64,000 nucleotides of DNA from a virus. The translations under genes and the position numbers were made by a program. The notes beneath the pieces were generated by a model, which had not been told where the DNA came from, searched no databases, and saw only the letters and a program-made list of their open reading frames with translations. The stretch is from the IMG/VR virus record IMGVR_UViG_3300034684_000096, positions 56,005 to 120,004 of that record; one strand, written 5' to 3'. Positions 36,160 to 45,268 of this stretch are shown here, one piece after another (position 1 is the stretch's first letter; each line of letters opens with the position of its first letter).

Positions 36160-36703
36160 TTTCACTCCGTTGTTCTTTTAATATTTCAGTCATTGTCTTA
36201 AATTTTTCAATTCTTCGTTCTGTTTGTTCCATACCTAAATTTTTATAAGGCTCTATAATTTCTCTCGCCTCATCCCCACATACTACCCCATCTTCAGTAA
36301 TGACCATAGGTAAAAACACATTAGCTTTCTTGTTCTCCCCATCCTCATATACCTTCATACTTGCTAATAAGTTCTTCATATAACTATCAAGCACATTTCC
36401 GTATGCGAGCAATATATTACTTCTTTTTTGAGGATAATTTTTATTTCGTAAATCCTCTGAACCAATAAAAATAAGTCTACTACCATTGGATAAAGTAATA
36501 CCTAATGTAGAAGAATCCTGCATGTATTTATCTTTTGTCTCCTTAGTTACCCCTAAGTAGAATAATATCGCAGTATCCACATTAAGCTTTCTATCACTCA
36601 TGATATAAGCTATTGTGTTAGGAAATGTAACACATAACTGTACAATACTTTCTTCAATTTCTGTAGAAGAAGTTAATTCTCCATTTTTAAACTTGAACGC
36701 CAA
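36134..36703 (-). CDS. hypothetical protein (189 aa), TTG start
   Basis: Not recognised. Mixed alpha/beta, helical C-terminus. The TTG start has GGAGAGGAA before it and lies inside the upstream gene; the 3' end runs 26 bases into the nrdJ start. Confidence 0.6.
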   Translation of the reverse strand: MAFKFKNGELTSSTEIEESIVQLCVTFPNTIAYIMSDRKLNVDTAILFYLGVTKETKDKYMQDSSTLGITLSNGSRLIFIGSEDLRNKNYPQKRSNILLAYGNVLDSYMKNLLASMKVYEDGENKKANVFLPMVITEDGVVCGDEAREIIEPYKNLGMEQTERRIEKFKTMTEILKEQRSENGREESVN

Positions 36704-37077
36704 TTCCTCTCCTCCTCTTCCACATATTCACTCAAATGAGCCTCATCATCAATATATATATCATTGATACACATGTTAGGTACATCAATGAAACAATACC
36801 CCTTTGGTACTGAATCATCAGCAGTGAAGAAATTTTTACCTACATCTGTAGGATGTAGGCTTTGTCTCACTCGCTCATAATCTTCAGGGTTTATATGTAA
36901 AGCACTGTAATTATATATCGAATATGGCGGTGAGTGGTGTGGCATAATACTTCCTAAAAACTCTCGTATTATGCGTATCAGCTTAGTGTAGTTTCTTTCT
37001 GTCTTTGCCTTCCAGTAATTCAAATCATCCTTTGGTACTGGTTGCATATTCCGTAATCGTTCAAATTCTACTAACAT
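36673..37077 (-). CDS. hypothetical protein (134 aa)
   Basis: Not recognised. His/Pro/Tyr-rich middle (MPHHSPPYSIYNYSALHI). Start at MLVEFERL next to the upstream stop, with GAGGATTAGT before it. Confidence 0.6.
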   Translation of the reverse strand: MLVEFERLRNMQPVPKDDLNYWKAKTERNYTKLIRIIREFLGSIMPHHSPPYSIYNYSALHINPEDYERVRQSLHPTDVGKNFFTADDSVPKGYCFIDVPNMCINDIYIDDEAHLSEYVEEEERNWRSSLKMEN

Positions 37078-37078
37078 A

Positions 37079-37357
37079 CTAATCCTCAGCAAATATATAC
37101 ATACCGTCATCACACTGTGAACAAAAGTACTTATTCCACCACTCACTGTTCTTTTTCAATGCGCGAAGTATTGCTTTATTGTCTTCCCAAACCCCTGTAT
37201 TCAAATATAGCTGTGCAGATGACGCATCACTAGAGTCACATTCTTCAAACACAGAACCCATGTCTAATATCCAAACATGGGTGAGCAACTCTACCATTTC
37301 GGAAAATGTAAAATGTTCTTTTCTTATTTTTTCTAGTAATGACATATTTACGTCCAT
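37079..37357 (-). CDS. hypothetical protein (92 aa)
   Basis: Not recognised. Helical with a C-terminal FCSQCDDGMYIF that may bind metal. ATG at 37357 is preferred because the ATG at 37372 would lie about eight bases from the transcription start without a ribosome site. Confidence 0.6.
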   Translation of the reverse strand: MDVNMSLLEKIRKEHFTFSEMVELLTHVWILDMGSVFEECDSSDASSAQLYLNTGVWEDNKAILRALKKNSEWWNKYFCSQCDDGMYIFAED

Positions 37358-37382
37358 ACAACTTCCATCCAACTACAAATAA

Positions 37383-37411
37383 AGTATATCACAAATATTA
37401 CATCATGTCAA
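37383..37411 (-). promoter_or_regulatory. sigma70-type promoter
   Basis: TTGACA-17-TATACT, leftward; drives 37357 to 34270 including nrdJ. Confidence 0.75.
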
Positions 37412-37414
37412 GGA

Positions 37415-37687
37415 CTATGAGGTAATATTGTTAAAAAATTCTTTCTCTCTACTCAGTGCTCTGCGAACAGCATCCTGACTATCTTTGGTAAATTCCGGAT
37501 TTACAAAAAACTCTTGTTTTACCATACCTCTTGGTACGATAAATATTTCTGCTAAATCAACTTCCCCTACTCCATGACAATAAGGACATTGCATCTTCTT
37601 ATACAGAGGATAATTATCTTCATCCAATGAATATTCATAGTATACAATCCCTGTACCAGCACAGGAAGGGCATTTCATTAAAACCAT
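37415..37687 (-). CDS. DnaJ-type zinc-finger protein (90 aa)
   Basis: CPSCAGTGIVYYEYS and CPYCHGVGEVDL are two CxxCxGxG repeats like the DnaJ zinc domain; no J domain is present. Such small proteins probably bind partner proteins or act as disulphide/zinc adaptors. Confidence 0.75.
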   Translation of the reverse strand: MVLMKCPSCAGTGIVYYEYSLDEDNYPLYKKMQCPYCHGVGEVDLAEIFIVPRGMVKQEFFVNPEFTKDSQDAVRRALSREKEFFNNITS

Positions 37688-37688
37688 A

Positions 37689-38906
37689 TTAACCTCGCAT
37701 AAATCTAGGCTTGTAGGTAAATTCTGCTAGCTTACCTAAGTCATAATCAAACATACGAATCAATCCTTCTCTCACGTGGTAGTACCCTTCAGAAGAAGAC
37801 CAAGCATCTTCAGGCACCATTGCCGGATGCTGAACTACCAACACATTCTGTTGATATTCTTTTGTTACATCCATATTCTTCAATGTATGTAAATGTCCGG
37901 TATTCATAATCAAATCTGTACATGAGGCACAATCTTGAGGCCATAGGCTATACATGCTCTGTACTACATTTCCTTTCAACTCATGTGAGTATGCTAGCAA
38001 GGTATTGCCAAATACAATTCTCTTCCTTGGTGTAGGTTCACACATTACATTCACTGATTCATCGTTTCTGTAATATGCTTGAATAAACCTACCTAACATC
38101 AGTATTCTCGTAGCATCATGATTCCCCGGAACAATCATCAAGGTAATATTCTCGCTTATCTCATGCAAAGACTCAATAGCATCAACCAACATACTTTCAG
38201 CATATGCCTGTGTTTTTATATAGCGAGAATCTTCTGCCTGTGCAGTACCAGCTACTGTGGTGTTAGCAGATGAATCAACATTGAACCAATCACCTAATAG
38301 TTCTAATACAATTTCTTTTGGATGATAGGGTGTAATCACCATTTTTGCATACGCAATATAGTTTTCAAACTCAGACCTTGATTCATGAATATCCCAGTTA
38401 TCTCCACCACCTGAGACTTCCTTACCCCAGACCTGTTTTCCATGGTGCCAGTCAGCTAGAGATATAGTTGCCATCATGTTATTGAAATCATGAACAACTC
38501 TATCAAAAACAGGAGTCTTATATTCTGAAACAAACTCTCTAAATGCGTCTGCATATGCTGAAGGATTCATTACCCCAGCATCTACTGTGGGAACAAATGA
38601 GGCTTTGAATTGTAATTTACCATCAGCTCTCTGATTATAATCAACTCTATGTGGTTTCCATGTTGAAGCATCAAGCTTACCATAGTCCATTGCTTCAAAT
38701 ACATTGGTAATTGGTTTATTATCAGTTGAAGTTATTTCTACAGTCCCATTTGGTTTTTCATTAATACCTTCTTTTGACTGTTGCTTGTATAAGTTAATAT
38801 ACCTTTTCACAGACTTTACAGAGATATCAAAATATTCACTTGTTTCTTCAAAACCATGGTCCATAAAATAATCATATACTTCATTCAATTTTTTATTACT
38901 TATCAC
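37689..38906 (-). CDS. HTH plus calcineurin-like phosphoesterase (405 aa)
   Basis: An N-terminal helix-turn-helix (NEVYDYFMDHGFEETSEYFD ... VKSVKRYINLY) is followed, after about 90 residues, by a metallophosphoesterase: SLADWHHGKQ, LELLGDWFNVD, VPGNHDATR, YSHELKG, NTGHLHT. A nuclease or phosphatase that finds DNA via the HTH is likely; similar phage proteins are annotated as DNA repair exonuclease-like. First leftward gene beside terminase; its HTH may reflect a terminase-linked function. Confidence 0.8.
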   Translation of the reverse strand: MISNKKLNEVYDYFMDHGFEETSEYFDISVKSVKRYINLYKQQSKEGINEKPNGTVEITSTDNKPITNVFEAMDYGKLDASTWKPHRVDYNQRADGKLQFKASFVPTVDAGVMNPSAYADAFREFVSEYKTPVFDRVVHDFNNMMATISLADWHHGKQVWGKEVSGGGDNWDIHESRSEFENYIAYAKMVITPYHPKEIVLELLGDWFNVDSSANTTVAGTAQAEDSRYIKTQAYAESMLVDAIESLHEISENITLMIVPGNHDATRILMLGRFIQAYYRNDESVNVMCEPTPRKRIVFGNTLLAYSHELKGNVVQSMYSLWPQDCASCTDLIMNTGHLHTLKNMDVTKEYQQNVLVVQHPAMVPEDAWSSSEGYYHVREGLIRMFDYDLGKLAEFTYKPRFMRG

Positions 38907-38932
38907 TACATAGTTCTCCTATCAATAGAATC

Positions 38933-38962
38933 AGTGTATCATAATTCATATGCCATTGTCAA
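38933..38962 (-). promoter_or_regulatory. late-type promoter (ACTTGACAATG class), leftward
   Basis: TTGACA, 18-base spacer, TACACT, inside ACTTGACAATGGCATA, the word also found before terminase. Confidence 0.65.
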
Positions 38963-39370
38963 GTCCATTAATTCCTAAACAGAGTATTTATATTGTTAAA
39001 ATGAAATCTTCTGATAAGTAAAGATTTTTCAAAATCTGTTGTAGGACTTGAAAAGTCCTTATATTACGAAGTAATATTCTTTTCTTTTATATAGTATTAT
39101 ATATATTATATTATTGCAGGATTCGTGCCAACTTTTTTATAACTTAGTAACTGCTTATCTTATAATAGTTTACTGTTAATGGATAAAAATATATTTACTT
39201 CAGCCTACACCCAAAAACCATGGAACGGCTATGTACCGTCACCCAAAAACCCGGGAATGGTATCAAAGGTCTGAGTACCGACACCTAAAAACCCGGGAAT
39301 GGTAGTAAAGGTCTGATTATTTATATTTTAAAATAAGATAGTTAACAAATATATAAAGTTTCTGTACAGA
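38963..39370. other. intergenic region with divergent promoters and repeats
   Basis: About 400 bases without genes. It holds hairpins (AGGACTTgaaAAGTCCT near 39052, ATATTACgaaGTAATAT near 39063), an A/T-rich stretch and the direct repeats at 39209-39318. Its position before terminase makes it a candidate packaging start. Confidence 0.5.
39209..39318. repeat. direct repeats upstream of terminase
   Basis: The word ACCCAAAAACC recurs at 39209 and 39241 and, with one change, at 39283; the last two share AAAAACCCGGGAATGGTA and AAAGGTCTGA at a 42-bp spacing. Confidence 0.75.
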
Positions 39371-39371
39371 C

Positions 39372-39400
39372 TTGACAATGGCGTAAATACGTGATATACT
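39372..39400 (+). promoter_or_regulatory. late promoter of terminase
   Basis: TTGACA-17-TATACT in the ACTTGACAATGGCGTA context, about 25 bases before the ribosome site. Confidence 0.75.
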
Positions 39401-39425
39401 GGTTATATATGAGAAGGAGAATAGG

Positions 39426-40988
39426 ATGAGTAGTTATGCTGACTTTGGATTAGATTTTAATTTGTTTCCTAAGCAAATGTTAATGTTCGCACACCCTGAT
39501 GTGATACCACCGGGCTATGAAATACCGAGAGAAGTGCTGTTCGGGGGCGCTGCAGGTGGCGGCAAATCTTATAGCATGAGAGCTATGAGTATTGCATTAG
39601 CTATTGAATGTCCCGGTGTTAATATTTACTTGTTCAGAAAAACATACACAGAGCTAGACTCAAACCATATGCTTGGTCCTAGTGGCTACCGTGCAATGTT
39701 GTCGACTGCTGTGGAAAAGAAACTTGTACGTATTGATTCACAGAAGAACTTGATTCAGTTTAAGAATGGTCCAAATGGTTCCTTTGCTGGCGGTTCAACA
39801 ATATTCTTACGCCATGTGCAGTACGATAAAGATGTGTACATTTATCAGGGAGCTGAAATACATGTGCTTATGATAGATGAGGCTACTCACTTTTCTGAAC
39901 CAATTTATAACTTCCTTAGAGGTCGTGTGCGTCTAGGAGATTGGAAACCACCAGAAAAGTGGAAGAATTGGTTCCCTAGAATCATCTGTTCATCTAACCC
40001 GGGGTCTACGTATCATAACTTTTGGAAACATATGTTTGTTGATTTTGTAGATAAAGATAACATTTATCGCCCTAAACGAGCATCTTCGGAAGAAGGTGGT
40101 ATGCTTAGACAATATATTCCTGCAACAGTATATGACAATCCTGCATTACTAGAAGGTGACCCGACATATATTGATAGGTTGAAAGGACTTGGTTCACCTG
40201 AGCTTGTAAAAGCAATGTTAGAAGGTGACTGGGATATTGTTGCTGGTGGTATGTTTGATGACATATGGAGAAAGGAAATACATGTAAGAGAACCATTCAA
40301 GATACCTAGTGGGTGGTACATTAACCGAGCATTTGACTGGGGTTCCTCAAAACCTTTTGCAGTGCTTTGGTTTGCTGAGTCAAATGGCGACCCTGTAGAA
40401 TTTGATGATGGCACATGGTATAAATTTCCTCCCGGTACTTTGTTTGTTATTGATGAATGGTATGGTAATGATAAGTGGGCTAAAGACCCTAACACTGGAT
40501 TGTTCATGGCTAACTACGATATTGGAGAAGGTATTAAGCGTCGTGAGCAACACAATAAGATTTTACGAGGTGTGTCAGGTAAAATAAACCCCGGACCTGC
40601 TGATGCAAGTATTTATACTATAATAAATAATGATTCACAGGCATCTGGTATAAATGCTGGATATTGGGGGAGTGCTTCAAGGAAACATAGTGATATTTTC
40701 TTTCCTTCTGATAAACGTTCAGGTACTCGTGTAAAGAGATGGTCTCTTATTCGTGATAGGTTGAATAATTCATTGGATATTAAAAAAGATACTCCTATGG
40801 AAAGACCGGGTTTATTTATATTCAATTCTTGTTCAGACTTGATAAGAACATTACCCACCGCTCCTAGGGATGAAAAGAATATTGATGATATTGATACTGC
40901 GTCTGAAGACCACTTGTTAGATGCTTTAGGATATCGTGTAATGCAGACACGAGCAGGGGTAGGAAGGCTTGGTGTTAAGCTAGGATAA
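39426..40988 (+). CDS. terL: terminase large subunit (520 aa)
   Basis: DNA-packaging ATPase and nuclease. Walker A GAAGGGKS (41-48), Walker B VLMIDEATHF (about 158), RuvC-like nuclease motif FDWGSSKPFAV (about 302) and a later acidic site near the C-terminus (DDIDTASEDHLLDAL). No small subunit gene is recognised next to it. Start behind AGAAGGAGAATAGG. Confidence 0.95.
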   Translation: MSSYADFGLDFNLFPKQMLMFAHPDVIPPGYEIPREVLFGGAAGGGKSYSMRAMSIALAIECPGVNIYLFRKTYTELDSNHMLGPSGYRAMLSTAVEKKLVRIDSQKNLIQFKNGPNGSFAGGSTIFLRHVQYDKDVYIYQGAEIHVLMIDEATHFSEPIYNFLRGRVRLGDWKPPEKWKNWFPRIICSSNPGSTYHNFWKHMFVDFVDKDNIYRPKRASSEEGGMLRQYIPATVYDNPALLEGDPTYIDRLKGLGSPELVKAMLEGDWDIVAGGMFDDIWRKEIHVREPFKIPSGWYINRAFDWGSSKPFAVLWFAESNGDPVEFDDGTWYKFPPGTLFVIDEWYGNDKWAKDPNTGLFMANYDIGEGIKRREQHNKILRGVSGKINPGPADASIYTIINNDSQASGINAGYWGSASRKHSDIFFPSDKRSGTRVKRWSLIRDRLNNSLDIKKDTPMERPGLFIFNSCSDLIRTLPTAPRDEKNIDDIDTASEDHLLDALGYRVMQTRAGVGRLGVKLG

Positions 40989-40995
40989 CCCGGAC

Positions 40996-41030
40996 TTGAC
41001 AATGGCATATCGTATATGTTACTGTATAAT
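40996..41030 (+). promoter_or_regulatory. late promoter-like element before portal
   Basis: ACTTGACAATGGCATA followed by ATATGTTACTGTATAAT. The -10 hexamer at normal spacing (GTTACT) is weak, so a phage factor may be needed. Confidence 0.5.
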
Positions 41031-41052
41031 GTAATTTGTAGGAGAAGCTATT

Positions 41053-42588
41053 GTGGAATTAAATATAACAGATGTATCATACACACGTGGTGAATTAGTA
41101 AGAGCGTTACCTAACATGAAGAAAGTTAGGGACGCTGTTGCTGGTGAATGGGCTATTAAACAGGAAAGTACACTTTATCTTCCTAGACTTCCGGGGCATA
41201 CGGATACAAAAGAAGGGAATGAATCGTACTTAATTTATTTACAATATGCTCACTTTTATCCAGCTACTGCGAGAACTGCACAGGGGTTACGTGGACTAGT
41301 ATTTAGGCGTGACCCGGTAATTAATATACCAGAGGAGTTGGAACGCTATAGAGACAATATTACTGCAGATGGGCAATCTCTTGTATCATTTGCTAAAGAT
41401 GTGTTGCTCGAAGTTATTCAGACAAACCGTTGTGGTATATTTGTTGACTTTCCTGAAGTTAATACAGAGTATAATTATTCTCGTGCAGATATGGAAAAAT
41501 TTAATATTAGACCATATGTACGTTTGTATAAAGCTGAAACTATTATCAATTGGCGAACAGAGGTGGTTAATAATCAAACAATCACCTCTTTAGTCGTGTT
41601 AAAAGAAGATGTTGAAAAACCAGATGTGGGTGGTTTTAGAACAAAGACCATTCCGCAATATCGTGTATTATATTTAGATGATGATTATGTCTACACACAA
41701 AATGTATACCAGTATTTAGATGCAGACCCACGTGTAGGTATAGAAGGTGGAATGACTTTGATTGATAGTGTACAACCACTTGTGAATGGGAAATATTTAG
41801 ATTATATCCCATTTTACCCAATTACTGACAAAGGTATTACTTGGGAATTAACCGATTCCGTATTACTTCCTCTTGCAGAAACTAATATTAGTCATTATAG
41901 AAATAGTGCAAACAGAGAGAATGCTTTAATTTGGACAGGGAACCCTACTCCTGTCTTCTCAGGCTATGCTGGAGACCCAGATGAAGGAAGTATACGCTTA
42001 GGCTCATGTGAAGCGATACTGGTCCAAAACGGTGGTTCTGCAAGCTTCTTAGAATTCACTGGTCAAGGCTTAACTCCTATTAAAGATGTTATGGATGAGA
42101 AAGAGGAAGAGATGGCTGTTCTTGGCGCACGTATTATCGCTCCTGATAAGCGTAGTGCAGAGACTGCTGAGTCTGCTGCAATACATAGAGCTGGTGAGCA
42201 AAGTGTATTGGCAGACATTGCAAATTCTGAATCTGATGGTCTTACTCGAATTATGAGGTTTATTGCTTTATACCATGGAATAGAAGATGTGGAAAGTATT
42301 CAGATTATGCTTAATACTGACTATATGCCTACTGAAATGAAAAGTGATATGGTTGCTCGTCTTGGTGAATTATACCAGCTTGGTATCATGTCTTTTAAAT
42401 CATATTTCCATGCATTACAAAAAGGTGAAATCTATAAGAGTGATTTAACTGCAGATGAAGAATATGCATTGATTGAAGCAGATAGAAAGAAGAAAGAAAA
42501 ACAAGCAGTTATTGCTGAAGAGAAAATAATAAATCGTACTTCTTCTTTAAAACCCAATGTACAAAATACTGAAAATCAGCAAAAATAA
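41053..42588 (+). CDS. portal protein, DUF4055-like (511 aa)
   Basis: Ring-forming vertex protein through which DNA enters. YLPRLPGHTDTKEGNESYLI and ARTAQGLRGLVFRRDP at the N-terminus, the mid-region ISHYRNSANRENAL and LIGARI-type IIAPDKRSAETAESAAIH fit the DUF4055 portal family. GTG start behind TAGGAGAAG. The C-terminal 30 residues are Lys/Glu-rich. Confidence 0.85.
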   Translation: MELNITDVSYTRGELVRALPNMKKVRDAVAGEWAIKQESTLYLPRLPGHTDTKEGNESYLIYLQYAHFYPATARTAQGLRGLVFRRDPVINIPEELERYRDNITADGQSLVSFAKDVLLEVIQTNRCGIFVDFPEVNTEYNYSRADMEKFNIRPYVRLYKAETIINWRTEVVNNQTITSLVVLKEDVEKPDVGGFRTKTIPQYRVLYLDDDYVYTQNVYQYLDADPRVGIEGGMTLIDSVQPLVNGKYLDYIPFYPITDKGITWELTDSVLLPLAETNISHYRNSANRENALIWTGNPTPVFSGYAGDPDEGSIRLGSCEAILVQNGGSASFLEFTGQGLTPIKDVMDEKEEEMAVLGARIIAPDKRSAETAESAAIHRAGEQSVLADIANSESDGLTRIMRFIALYHGIEDVESIQIMLNTDYMPTEMKSDMVARLGELYQLGIMSFKSYFHALQKGEIYKSDLTADEEYALIEADRKKKEKQAVIAEEKIINRTSSLKPNVQNTENQQK

Positions 42589-42603
42589 GTAAAAATCCCG
42601 GAC

Positions 42604-42640
42604 TTGACATTGGCATAACGAATATGTTACTGTATTTATA
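42604..42640 (+). promoter_or_regulatory. late promoter-like element before scaffold
   Basis: ACTTGACATTGGCATA followed by ATATGTTACTGTATT, the same pattern as before portal. Confidence 0.5.
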
Positions 42641-42675
42641 GAATAAAAATATGTGGTATTAGACCATAGGTAGGA

Positions 42676-42719
42676 ACAAAATTCAGTCGGAGACTGAGTG
42701 AATCAACCCGGAGGGTTTT
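42676..42719 (+). promoter_or_regulatory. leader hairpins covering the scaffold ribosome site
   Basis: CAGTC-GGA-GACTG, then AACCC-GGA-GGGTT, the second containing the GGAGG ribosome site in loop and stem just before ATG. This could limit scaffold translation. Confidence 0.5.
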
Positions 42720-43535
42720 ATGGAACGAGAAGAATTAGAAAAATTGTTAGAGTCTGAAGATGTTCAGGCTGTGTTGAGTGAGAAGTATGTCCTTAAGAAT
42801 GATGTGGAAAAGCTTGAGGGTAAAAAGAATCAGATTCTCGGAGAGAAGAAGAAAATTCAGGAAAAGAATCATGAGCTAGAGCAGACATTGGCACAATATA
42901 AGGCTATGTCTGAAAAGATTGGACAACTAGGATTTAATCCTGACGAAAAGTTTGCTGAATTTATTGCATCACTAGAGGTTAAACCTGAAGGTGACGTAGA
43001 AGGTGCCCCACATAAAGATGGTACCAAACTGGAAGACAGACTTGTCATCCAACAGAGAACCTATGAAGCACGTCTCGAAGCTCTTAAAGAGTCTAAGGAT
43101 GCCCGCATCAAGGAACTTGAGGATACACTGCATAATACCATCTCAGGATGGGATGCTGAAAAAATTGAGAACGCACTGAATCATGAATTAGACAGAATTG
43201 ATGTGCTGCCCACACACAAGAAAATCCTAAAAGACGCTTTTAGGGGTCTGGCTAGTATTGAGGAAGATGAGGATGGAGTCCGTAGCGTTCAAATTAGAAC
43301 AGAGGACGGGCTACAAGTTTCTGCAAAAGAATACTTTGATGCCTTTGCACAGAGTGCGGAAGGTAAAGCCTACATTGCTGCTCCTACTACGACAGGTGGC
43401 GGTGCTCTTGGTGGAAAAGGCACTAGGAACACAATTGATTTCGTTGCCGAACGTAATAAGGCTATGCAGAATGGTGACACACCGCAATCTATTCATCTTG
43501 CATTAAGTGAATGGAAGCGAAGACAAAAGAATTAA
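42720..43535 (+). CDS. capsid scaffolding protein (271 aa)
   Basis: A long coiled coil (about residues 20-70 and 105-150, KLEGKKNQILGEKKKIQEKN) and a basic C-terminus (ALSEWKRRQKN), between portal and major capsid. This is the usual place and form of a phage scaffold, which shapes the procapsid and leaves. Confidence 0.85.
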   Translation: MEREELEKLLESEDVQAVLSEKYVLKNDVEKLEGKKNQILGEKKKIQEKNHELEQTLAQYKAMSEKIGQLGFNPDEKFAEFIASLEVKPEGDVEGAPHKDGTKLEDRLVIQQRTYEARLEALKESKDARIKELEDTLHNTISGWDAEKIENALNHELDRIDVLPTHKKILKDAFRGLASIEEDEDGVRSVQIRTEDGLQVSAKEYFDAFAQSAEGKAYIAAPTTTGGGALGGKGTRNTIDFVAERNKAMQNGDTPQSIHLALSEWKRRQKN

Positions 43536-43549
43536 ACGGAGGTGCTTAA

Positions 43550-44560
43550 ATGGCACAATATACTGGAACTGTTTCCTCATGGGAACTCCCTAATTTTGTT
43601 GGAGAGTTGTATACTGCCGAGATTATTCCCGGCGTGCAGGAAGTAAACCCTACTTTCTTGACCCTTATTGGTGGACTTAATGGAGCTAATGCTCGTATCG
43701 TCCCTGATATGAATTTTACTATGAACGTCGACTTTGATTATCCTGCGCCTAGTCAGCCAGCTATTTCAGAGCAGAGTTCAATTACTGGTGTTCCTGAACC
43801 AGTTAACCCAATTGTGACCCCTTCCGACAATACTTGTCAGATTTACATGGCTGGTGTTGAGGAATCTTATGTCAGCATGGCTACTCGTGGTCGTATTATT
43901 ACTGACCAATTGTATCCCGCTGTCAATCCTACTGAAGGTTGGGTGTCTGAAACTAGTCCTATGAATGACATGGCTGCTATCGAAAAGCAGATTACCTATG
44001 CATTACAGAGGATTTCTCGTGATGTTAACTTTACTTTCGTAAATGGCGTCTATCACAAGGCTACTTCTAAGGCAGATGCTGCCAAGACTAGAGGTTTGCT
44101 TGAGGCTATTACTACTAACGCTGTTGATGCTGCTGGAGCAGAGCTTTCTGATGAAATTTTCAGTGCTCTAACTCGTGCTGTTGTCACCAACTCTGGTGGT
44201 CGTGCTTTTGGTAGTCTTCCTATCTTACTGATGAATGCAACTCAGAAGCAGAAATTCTCTGCAATGTATGCATATCCTCCTACTGATAGGAATATTGCTG
44301 GTTACAATATCAAGCAGTTTGAAACTGATTTCGGACCTGTTGGTGTTGTGTACGAACCTACTATCCCTAATGACACTATCTTACTTGTGTCTCTTAGCTT
44401 GATTAAGCCTGTATTTAACCCAGTTCCGGGTAAGGGTATCTTGTTCTATGAGCCAAAGGCCAAGGTTGGTGCTTCTGAAGGTGGTATGATTTACGGACAT
44501 ATCGGTCTTGACTATGGTCCAGAATGGATGCATGGTAAGATTACTGGATTAGCTGTATAA
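43550..44560 (+). CDS. major capsid protein, HK97 fold, SU10-like family (336 aa)
   Basis: Main shell protein. SSWELPNFVGELYTAEIIPG, ETSPMNDMAAIEKQITYALQ, the NATQKQKFSAMY helix and the FGPVGVVYEPTIPNDTILLV end match SU10-type major capsid proteins. AACGGAGGTG before the ATG and a GC-richer, codon-optimised look agree with high expression. Confidence 0.9.
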   Translation: MAQYTGTVSSWELPNFVGELYTAEIIPGVQEVNPTFLTLIGGLNGANARIVPDMNFTMNVDFDYPAPSQPAISEQSSITGVPEPVNPIVTPSDNTCQIYMAGVEESYVSMATRGRIITDQLYPAVNPTEGWVSETSPMNDMAAIEKQITYALQRISRDVNFTFVNGVYHKATSKADAAKTRGLLEAITTNAVDAAGAELSDEIFSALTRAVVTNSGGRAFGSLPILLMNATQKQKFSAMYAYPPTDRNIAGYNIKQFETDFGPVGVVYEPTIPNDTILLVSLSLIKPVFNPVPGKGILFYEPKAKVGASEGGMIYGHIGLDYGPEWMHGKITGLAV

Positions 44561-44572
44561 GCTAATTATTGT

Positions 44573-44612
44573 TAACGGAACTAATGGGGGGAGTTACTCC
44601 CCCCTTCGTTAA
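44573..44612 (+). terminator. hairpin after the capsid gene
   Basis: Nested stems TTAACG/CGTTAA and GGGGGGAGT/ACTCCCCCC. With only a short T run it is a partial terminator or a 3' stabiliser of capsid mRNA. Confidence 0.6.
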
Positions 44613-44623
44613 AGGAGATTTTT

Positions 44624-45205
44624 ATGGCTACTGAATTTAACTTAAAAGTTAGAAACCCTGAACTTAAGAGACAGCTTGAAGAGATTGTCGGAGTGGTAAA
44701 CACTCTTGAAGATGCAAACACTGCTGTTGCTGTTTCTGGAGCACCTACTGCTCCTGTCGCTTCCACTGTTGATTTAGAGTTAGCTACTCAACCTACTGCT
44801 GGGGACACATTTAGTATCTCTCAGGGATTAGTTGTTGAGGAGTTTACATTTGTAGAAACTGCGGAAGATGCATTTGACGTTGCACTTGGTCTTGATGTAT
44901 CGGCTACTCAGGCAAATGTTGTAACCGCAATCAACACTGACAGTGTTCTTGTAGAAGCTGGTGCTTTTGAATCTGATGTTAGTGAGTTAACTGCACTTGT
45001 TGCAGGTACTGTTGGTGATACCATTGCTGTTGAATCAGTACTTACTGATGAGACTGATGGGTTCTCTGCTGCGAATCTTTCTGGTGGGGTTGATGGTACT
45101 GTTGGTTTTGATGGACAGTTACGTTATGCATCTGATGCATTGTATGTCTCTGTTGGTGAGAGCACTACTGCTGTTTCTAATTGGAAGTCTGTTGCACTGA
45201 GCTAA
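44624..45205 (+). CDS. putative head decoration/structural protein (193 aa)
   Basis: A short helical start, then beta-rich low-complexity Ala/Val/Thr sequence (VDLELATQPTAGDTFSI, SATQANVVTAINTDSV, AANLSGGVDGT) typical of phage surface decoration modules, ending in LYVSVGESTTAVSNWKSV. Place after the capsid gene supports a head protein. Confidence 0.6.
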   Translation: MATEFNLKVRNPELKRQLEEIVGVVNTLEDANTAVAVSGAPTAPVASTVDLELATQPTAGDTFSISQGLVVEEFTFVETAEDAFDVALGLDVSATQANVVTAINTDSVLVEAGAFESDVSELTALVAGTVGDTIAVESVLTDETDGFSAANLSGGVDGTVGFDGQLRYASDALYVSVGESTTAVSNWKSVALS

Positions 45206-45219
45206 TGTGTATATTGTAG

Positions 45220-45249
45220 TCAGACTTTCCTTATATAAGGAAAGTCTGA
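45220..45249 (+). terminator. palindromic hairpin
   Basis: Perfect 30-bp palindrome (arms TCAGACTTTCCTTAT) followed by TTGTAATT; likely a terminator or processing site between head genes. Confidence 0.7.
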
Positions 45250-45268
45250 TTGTAATTAGGAGTAAGGA

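Noticed and set aside
37689-38906. Small terminase subunit because of the HTH next to terL
   Set aside because: The protein carries a complete phosphoesterase domain and is divergent from terL; an HTH alone is not enough.
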